From Candidatus Zhuqueibacterota bacterium (GTDB lineage Bacteria; Zhuqueibacterota; Zhuqueibacteria; Residuimicrobiales; Residuimicrobiaceae): a DNA stretch of 12,723 nt. Shown here in pieces: positions 8,460 to 12,723 of the stretch. Within the stretch, counting starts at the first letter, position 1. Each line of letters begins with the position of its first letter. The DNA lies in contig JAFGSU010000271.1 of assembly GCA_016934435.1 (NCBI GenBank), forward strand, positions 1-12,723, in the 5' to 3' direction. Position numbers and translations under genes: made by a program. The notes under the pieces were generated by a model that saw only the letters and a program-made list of their open reading frames with translations, did no database searches and was not told where the DNA came from.

Positions 8460-9896
8460 ATGGCAGGATTGGTCGGAATACTAAAGGAAGATGAGCAGGA
8501 GATTGTGGCGCAAAAACTGCAGCGCATCGATCATCGCGGTCTTGGCGGCAGCATGGTCCGTTCTGTGCCGGGCGCCACGTTCGGTTGGAACTGGCCGCCG
8601 GCGCAGGCGGCGCAGGCGTTCGGCCATGAACACATCGACGGCATATTTGATGGGGAGATTTACAACTGGTCGGACCTCTCACCGCAGGCCATTTATCCCC
8701 TGCAGGCATTGGTGGCGGCGTACCATGAAAAAGGCCAAAATTTTCTCAAAAAGCTGGATGGGCCATTTGCCCTCGCCCTGTGCGGTCCGGGCGGTGTGCT
8801 CCTGGCCAGAGACCGTCTCGGCGTGAAGCCGATGTATTACGGCTATTGCGATGGCGTACTCTGTTTTGCCTCGGAAATAAAAGCGCTGATCGGCTGGGCG
8901 CAAAGCGTACAGGCTTTCCCGCCTGGATGTTTTTGGCGGGGCAAAGGAGTGATGCTCTCGTTCGCGCCGGTGCAAAATCCGCAGGCGGTTTCCGCATCTA
9001 TCGAGGAAATACGATTAACCTTACGGCACAAACTGCTGCGTGCGGTGCAAAAAAGGCTGGGGCGCGGCGAACTGGGCGTGTGGCTGTCCGGAGGCCTGGA
9101 TTCCGCTGCCCTGACAGTGCTGGCGCGGCCGCTGGTTCCCGCATTGCACACGTTTAGCGTCGGTCTGGCCGATTCCCCGGACCTGCGGTTTTCCGGCAGA
9201 CTGGCACAAGAGCTGGGGACGAACCATCACCAGCGAATCTGCACCCTGGCCGATTTGCAACGCGTTTTGCCGCAAGTTATTTATCATCTTGAATCGTTCG
9301 ATGCCCTTCTGGTTCGATCGAGTATGCTCAATTTTTTGCTCGCCGAACTGGCGGCCGAATACGTGCCGGCCGTCCTCTCCGGCGAAGGCGCCGATGAACT
9401 ATTTGCCGGTTATGCTTTTCTGAAAAAACTTGAGCAGGAGCAGCTGAATGCGGAATTGCAGAGTCTTGTCCGGCAATTGCACAACACCGCCCTGCAGCGG
9501 GTGGACCGATGCGCTGCCGCTTACAACCTGGTGGCGCATACGCCGTTCTTGGATTGGGATGTGGTCGACTATGCCATGCAGATTCCGTCGCATCTAAAGT
9601 TAGATGTGGGAGGCAAAAAAATTGAAAAATGGATTCTCAGACAGGCGATGGAAGGGTTGTTACCCGATTCGGTGCAAAAACGGCCGAAAGAAAAGTTCTG
9701 GCAGGGCGGCGGCGTAAAAGAGCTTTTGGGCGAATACGCCGAAGGACGAATCTCGGATCGGGCGTTTGCGGCAGAGCGAACCCTCATGGACGGAAGCAAA
9801 CTCAACTCAAAAGAAGAATTGCTCTATTACAGAATATTTCGCGAACATTTCGGTGACATCGACACACGCCATTGGATGGGGCGGACAAAGGGGTAG
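8460..9896 (+). CDS. Asparagine-synthetase-B-like ATP-dependent ligase with degenerate glutaminase domain
   Basis: The 478-residue protein has the AsnB fold: an N-terminal class II glutamine amidotransferase-like domain (about 1-175) and a C-terminal synthetase domain. The synthetase half is intact: PP-loop SGGLDS at 210-215, LSGEGADE at 306-313, and RPKEKF with K410 where AsnB has its catalytic lysine. These support adenylation of a carboxylate by ATP and attack by a nitrogen nucleophile. The glutaminase half is crippled: the mature chain would begin Met-Ala instead of Met-Cys, NGEIYN is DGEIYN (64-69), and the glutamine-binding S-D-x-E segment is absent. This resembles beta-lactam synthetases and some other AsnB relatives that do not use glutamine. 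I chose ATG 8460 because AAGGGAG (8447-8453) lies 6 bases upstream and MAGLVGIL aligns with the family start; a TTG at 8421 would only add 13 unrelated residues and no Cys. It follows the mutase gene by 61 bases and is probably last in the operon. Confidence 0.85.
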   Translation: MAGLVGILKEDEQEIVAQKLQRIDHRGLGGSMVRSVPGATFGWNWPPAQAAQAFGHEHIDGIFDGEIYNWSDLSPQAIYPLQALVAAYHEKGQNFLKKLDGPFALALCGPGGVLLARDRLGVKPMYYGYCDGVLCFASEIKALIGWAQSVQAFPPGCFWRGKGVMLSFAPVQNPQAVSASIEEIRLTLRHKLLRAVQKRLGRGELGVWLSGGLDSAALTVLARPLVPALHTFSVGLADSPDLRFSGRLAQELGTNHHQRICTLADLQRVLPQVIYHLESFDALLVRSSMLNFLLAELAAEYVPAVLSGEGADELFAGYAFLKKLEQEQLNAELQSLVRQLHNTALQRVDRCAAAYNLVAHTPFLDWDVVDYAMQIPSHLKLDVGGKKIEKWILRQAMEGLLPDSVQKRPKEKFWQGGGVKELLGEYAEGRISDRAFAAERTLMDGSKLNSKEELLYYRIFREHFGDIDTRHWMGRTKG

Positions 9897-9979
9897 GGGG
9901 AGAAAAGTCACCAAAGTTCAGCCGGAACCGTCCTGACGTCTCATACGATTGTCCCGGCAGGATTTATAAAGGATTTCAT

Positions 9980-10084
9980 ATGAATAAGCCTTCCCATCTA
10001 CCCGCTCCAACTCATAACCTATCACAGAATCATTCCTGCAAAAAATGCCGTTTGATTTTTCAATATTTTTCATTAATTTTATAA
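9980..10084 (+). CDS. Possible small protein, 34 residues (uncertain)
   Basis: An ATG at 9980 has AAAGGA (9968-9973) 6 bases upstream and opens 34 codons to a TAA at 10082-10084. The peptide is polar and rich in Pro, His and Asn at first (MNKPSHLPAPTHN), then has C-K-K-C and a hydrophobic tail (LIFQYFSLIL). I recognise no family. A frame of this length is easily open by chance, and its end overlaps the candidate promoter of the next operon, so it may be spurious. Its place right after a three-enzyme operon and its good ribosome binding site are the only arguments for it. Confidence 0.2.
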   Translation: MNKPSHLPAPTHNLSQNHSCKKCRLIFQYFSLIL

Positions 10085-10085
10085 T
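10057..10085 (+). promoter_or_regulatory. Candidate promoter of the glycosyltransferase-epimerase operon
   Basis: TTTTCA (10057-10062, four of six to TTGACA), a 17-base spacer and a perfect TATAAT (10080-10085) sit in an AT-rich patch. A start near 10092 would give an untranslated leader of about 195 bases before the ATG at 10287. The hexamer and spacing are good, but AT-rich DNA yields such matches by chance. Confidence 0.35.
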
Positions 10086-10172
10086 CTGAAAAACTCGAAC
10101 ATCGATTCGGGGGCTGCAGGTTATTTCGGTAATCCGGTGGGTGGCGCCTTATTACTTAAATTTGCCAGTTAA

Positions 10173-10203
10173 CGCCGAATCCGGGTTCGAAATGAATTCG
10201 GCG
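10173..10203 (+). repeat. Inverted repeat in the leader of the glycosyltransferase gene
   Basis: CGCCGAAT (10173-10180) and ATTCGGCG (10196-10203) form a perfect 8-bp stem with a 15-base loop. Smaller stems of the form CGAA-N5/6-TTCG occur at 10096-10109, 10176-10189 and 10188-10200; the last two would compete with the 8-bp stem. No T run follows, so it is not a terminator. It may be a leader structure, a protein-binding site or chance. Confidence 0.35.
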
Positions 10204-10286
10204 CGCTCAGGATTTAGTGGCAAGCTGTTTGATGCTGTGCGTTAAGGAACAGGTCGAAAGAGGCCCGAACTCGAAATAAAATCATC

Positions 10287-11537
10287 ATGAAAATATTGTA
10301 CCTCAGCCAATATTATCCGCCGGAAGTGGGGGCGACGCAGGCGCGTTCTTTTGAAATGACCGATTATTTAGCCGGCCGGGGGCATGAGGTAACGGTTCTG
10401 TGCAACCTGCCCAATCATCCCGGCGGCAAAATCGCCTCGGCTTATCGCCGCAAATGGATCAGCCGGGAGCGCATGGGCGATATCAGGATCGTCCGCACCT
10501 GGGTATACACCCGACCCGATAAAGGCATGGCGGTTCGCGCCGGTTTTTATGGCAGTTTTTTCTGCAGCAGTCTGTGGGCGGGCAGCCGGTTGCCGGGGCC
10601 CTTTGATTTTGTTTACGCCACCTCGCCGCCGCCGCTGGTGGGATTAACGGGGCTGTTGCTCAGTCGATTGCATCGGGCGCGGTTCATCTATGAAGTGCGC
10701 GACCTGTGGCTGGAGATGTCGCAGGAGCTGGGGATGATCCGTTCTTCCTGGTTAATCAAGGTCGGCTGTGCACTGGACCATCTGTTATATCGCAAAGCCC
10801 ATCAACTTGTGGTTACCACTCAGGGCATCTACGATCGCATTGCCGTAAAAGGGTGGGGCGATAAACTGGCGCTCATTCGCAACGGCAGCAATCCGCAGAT
10901 TTTTTATGATGCCGGTGAAACCATGAAAAACAACTTGGGCTGGGGCGACAAGTTTGTGGTGCTGTACGCCGGCGTACTGGGATTGGCTCAAGGGCTGGAT
11001 GATGTCTGCCGGCTGGCGGAGCGATTCAGCGATGATGCGTCGGTGCATTTTGTCCTGATCGGCGACGGCCCGCTGCGATCGTACCTGGAGAAACGACAGC
11101 GGATGCGACCTTTAACCAACCTGACCTTGTTAGGCGAGCGGGCGCGAGAACAGATGGCGGAATATATCTCCACGGCCGACTGCTGTCTGGTGCCGCTGAA
11201 AAAACGGCCGCTATTTTTAGGCGCTGTGCCTTCCAAGATGTTCGACTACATGGCTTGCGCCCGGCCCGTTATCCTCAGCGTCGACGGGGAAGCACGGGCG
11301 ATCCTCGATGACAGCGGCGGCGGATTGTTCGTGGAGCCGGAAAACATCGACGGGATGGCAGCTGCCATTCGAGACCTGCAGCGCCATCCACAGAAGCGAC
11401 ACCGGATGGGCCAAAAAGGACGGCGTTTTGTCGAGAAAAATTTTTCCCGCCGGGCTGCGGCGGCGCAATTGCATGGTCTCTTACAGCAGCGCTACGAAAT
11501 CAATCACAGAACATCAACACGGTTAGCACAGGAGTAA
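10287..11537 (+). CDS. GT4-family glycosyltransferase (WbuB-like)
   Basis: The 416-residue protein has the GT-B layout of retaining family 4 transferases. The N-terminal Rossmann domain opens with YLSQYYPPEVGATQARS, the usual acceptor-side glycine/alanine loop of WbuB-type enzymes. The C-terminal donor domain starts near residue 225 (FVVLYAGVLG), continues with FVLIGDGPL, and has the nucleotide-sugar motif PSKMFDYMA (315-323) followed by RPVILSVDGEA. Such enzymes add a sugar from a nucleotide donor to a lipid-linked glycan at the cytoplasmic face of the inner membrane, in O-antigen, capsule or exopolysaccharide synthesis; donor and acceptor cannot be read from sequence. No transmembrane segment is obvious. 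The start at 10287 gives the canonical MKILYLS beginning, although its Shine-Dalgarno is poor (only a GAAAGAGG more than 20 bases upstream). The stop is 2 bases before the epimerase start, and the end of the gene supplies the next Shine-Dalgarno, so the pair is coupled. Confidence 0.87.
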   Translation: MKILYLSQYYPPEVGATQARSFEMTDYLAGRGHEVTVLCNLPNHPGGKIASAYRRKWISRERMGDIRIVRTWVYTRPDKGMAVRAGFYGSFFCSSLWAGSRLPGPFDFVYATSPPPLVGLTGLLLSRLHRARFIYEVRDLWLEMSQELGMIRSSWLIKVGCALDHLLYRKAHQLVVTTQGIYDRIAVKGWGDKLALIRNGSNPQIFYDAGETMKNNLGWGDKFVVLYAGVLGLAQGLDDVCRLAERFSDDASVHFVLIGDGPLRSYLEKRQRMRPLTNLTLLGERAREQMAEYISTADCCLVPLKKRPLFLGAVPSKMFDYMACARPVILSVDGEARAILDDSGGGLFVEPENIDGMAAAIRDLQRHPQKRHRMGQKGRRFVEKNFSRRAAAAQLHGLLQQRYEINHRTSTRLAQE

Positions 11538-11539
11538 AT

Positions 11540-12514
11540 ATGAAGGCGTTGATCACCGGCGGAGCGGGTTTTATCGGCTCGCATCTGGCAGAACGACTAC
11601 TGGCGCGCGGGGATGATGTATGCGTCATCGACGATCTATCGACCGGCAAACTGGAAAATGTGACCCACCTGCGCGACAATCCGCGATTTCAACTGGCGGT
11701 GGAAACGATCCTCAACGAAACCGTTATGGACCGTCTGGTGAGCGAATGTGACGTCATTTATCATCTCGCCGCCGCCGTCGGCGTCGAACTCATCGTCAAG
11801 AGTCCGGTCGAGACCATTGAACGCAATGTGCTGGGCACGCATACTGTGCTGCGCCTGGCAGCGCGTTATCTGCGCCGCGTCCTCATCGCCTCTACATCGG
11901 AAGTGTACGGCAAAAGCGAATCCGTACCGTTCCGGGAAGAGGATGACCGCGTCCTGGGCCCAACCACCAAGAGCCGCTGGAGCTATTCCTGTTCCAAGGC
12001 CATCGACGAGTTTTTGGCTTTGGCCTATCACAAGGAAAAAGGCGTGGAAACCATTATCATGCGGCTGTTCAATACCGTGGGGCCGCGGCAAACCGGGCGC
12101 TACGGCATGGTGATTCCGCGTCTGGTCAAACAGGCGCTGGACGGGCGGCCTATGACCGTCTATGGCGACGGCCAGCAGGTGCGCTGTTTCACCTATGTGG
12201 ATGATGTGGTTACGGCAGCGATCAAGCTCATGGAAACGCCCAAAGCGGTCGGAGAGGTATTCAACATCGGCAACGGCAGCGGTATCAGCATCATGGATTT
12301 GGCCGGTAAGATCAAACAATTGACCGGATCAAAGTCTGAAATGGTGCTGGTGCCTTATGAAAAGGCTTATGAACAGGGATTTGAGGACATGCGCATCCGT
12401 GTGCCCGATTTATCCAAAGCGAAAAAAATGATCGGTTATGAGCCCAAAATCGAGTTGGAGGAAATTTTACAACGCGTCATCACTCATTTTCGCACCCATA
12501 GGGAGGCGGAATAA
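11540..12514 (+). CDS. NAD-dependent sugar-nucleotide epimerase/dehydratase/decarboxylase (extended SDR)
   Basis: The 324-residue protein is an extended short-chain dehydrogenase/reductase. It has the NAD-binding GGAGFIGSH (7-15), the active-site STSEVYG (118-124), the catalytic pair Y149 and K153 in YSCSK, then RLFNTVGPRQ and the late RCFTYVDDVV. STSEVYG with its glutamate and the GPTTKSRWSYS segment recall UDP-glucuronate decarboxylases and the decarboxylase half of ArnA more than GalE, but 4-epimerase or dehydratase activity cannot be excluded. It would act in the cytoplasm to supply an activated sugar, plausibly the donor for the glycosyltransferase encoded directly upstream. The start has a good CAGGAG (11529-11534) with 5 bases of spacing, located in the last codons of that gene; the two are separated by only 2 bases. 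Full family length, no defects seen. Confidence 0.88.
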   Translation: MKALITGGAGFIGSHLAERLLARGDDVCVIDDLSTGKLENVTHLRDNPRFQLAVETILNETVMDRLVSECDVIYHLAAAVGVELIVKSPVETIERNVLGTHTVLRLAARYLRRVLIASTSEVYGKSESVPFREEDDRVLGPTTKSRWSYSCSKAIDEFLALAYHKEKGVETIIMRLFNTVGPRQTGRYGMVIPRLVKQALDGRPMTVYGDGQQVRCFTYVDDVVTAAIKLMETPKAVGEVFNIGNGSGISIMDLAGKIKQLTGSKSEMVLVPYEKAYEQGFEDMRIRVPDLSKAKKMIGYEPKIELEEILQRVITHFRTHREAE

Positions 12515-12723
12515 AAACCGGGTGCAGTTGAGGCGCTGAAATCGGTTAAATGCCTTGAAACATTCAAGCTATCCGATGTGGATAAGTTGATCAAAGTCAC
12601 TTTCCCAAAATGAATCGAATGAAATTCCGGCTCTTTGGTTTCTCATATCAAAAACCCGAGGTTGCAAATGCCCTTATTCGATATATTTTATATGGTTAGA
12701 AGCTATCATTCAATATATTTTAA
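12515..12723. other. 3' intergenic segment up to the window edge
   Basis: I see no supported gene, RNA or terminator in these 209 bases. After the epimerase stop the same frame happens to stay open for about 31 more codons to a TGA, and the composition turns AT-rich towards the right edge, as expected near a promoter of a gene outside the window. Confidence 0.5.
12676..12722 (+). repeat. Short direct repeat at the right edge
   Basis: ATTCGATATATTTTA (12676-12690) and ATTCAATATATTTTA (12708-12722) are 15-base direct repeats with one mismatch, 32 bases apart start to start (about three helical turns). They could be paired protein-binding sites before a gene beyond the edge, or chance in AT-rich DNA. 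Confidence 0.35.

Larger units (their letters stand above)
9897..10286. other. Gene-poor gap between the ligase operon and the glycan genes
   Basis: These 390 bases separate the AsnB-like gene from the glycosyltransferase gene. They hold a possible 34-codon ORF (9980-10084), a perfect TATAAT hexamer with a plausible -35 (10057-10085), and several small inverted repeats in the presumed leader (10096-10109, 10173-10203). I see no GC-rich hairpin followed by a T run, so there is no clear terminator for the upstream operon. The stretch 10045-10095 is markedly AT-rich compared with both flanking operons. Confidence 0.6.

Noticed and set aside
9921..9958. GCCGG/CCGGC inverted repeat as a terminator after the AsnB-like gene.
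   Set aside because: The stem is only 5 bp with a 28-base loop and no T run follows.
8460..10084. A lasso-peptide cluster (AsnB-like cyclase plus small ORF).
   Set aside because: There is no transglutaminase-like leader peptidase or RRE domain, and the ligase matches AsnB-type sequence throughout; the small ORF alone is too weak.
10181..10210. CCGGGTTCGAAAT resembles the T-arm of a tRNA.
   Set aside because: The bases around the TTCGAAA loop do not form a 5-bp T stem, and no acceptor, D or anticodon arm can be placed upstream.
11636..12319. A 227-codon open frame on the reverse strand.
   Set aside because: It lies wholly inside the well-supported epimerase gene, has His/Asp-rich composition typical of an antisense shadow, and resembles no family.
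12515..12613. In-frame continuation of about 31 codons after the epimerase stop, as if a longer protein had been cut by a stop.
   Set aside because: The protein is already full length at its stop, and this length of open frame is expected by chance fairly often.

Overview
The window (12,723 bases) looks like a chromosomal segment of a bacterium of the FCB superphylum. The best guess is a KSB1/Calditrichota-type lineage. That guess rests on two proteins ending in type IX secretion (T9SS) sorting domains with the NYPNPF hallmark, on the C25-peptidase/CARDB/FlgD-like architecture of the first protein, and on generally GC-rich coding sequence. Only the broad group is well supported; no marker gene is present to fix the species.

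Layout. (1) Positions 3-4463 (+): the 3' part of a very large secreted gingipain-type (C25) cysteine peptidase. It carries two ILEI/FAM3-like domains, two CARDB domains and a C-terminal T9SS sorting domain; its 5' end lies outside the window. A strong bidirectional terminator (4515-4552) follows. (2) Positions 4570-5036 (-): a decayed T9SS cargo gene. A good Shine-Dalgarno and signal peptide run out of frame into a sorting domain. (3) Positions 5391-9896 (+): a tight three-gene operon of an opine-dehydrogenase-like enzyme, a one-chain B12-dependent mutase related to glutamate mutase, and an asparagine-synthetase-like ligase whose glutaminase domain has lost its cysteine nucleophile. (4) Positions 9897-10286: a gene-poor gap with a possible 34-codon ORF, a candidate promoter and small hairpins. 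(5) Positions 10287-12514 (+): a two-gene unit of a GT4-type glycosyltransferase and an NAD-dependent sugar-nucleotide epimerase/dehydratase/decarboxylase, typical of surface polysaccharide synthesis. The last 209 bases hold no gene I can support.

How the genes fit together. The C25 peptidase and the remnant belong to the secreted/surface proteome. The three-gene operon is the most interesting part. Its families together would allow carbon-skeleton rearrangement of an amino acid (B12 mutase), reductive joining of an amino group to a 2-oxo acid or a related NAD(P)H reaction (opine dehydrogenase family), and ATP-dependent amide or lactam formation without glutamine (AsnB fold with a dead glutaminase, as in beta-lactam synthetases). 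I do not recognise this trio as a characterised pathway. Its product, and whether it decorates the glycan made by the downstream pair, are inference.
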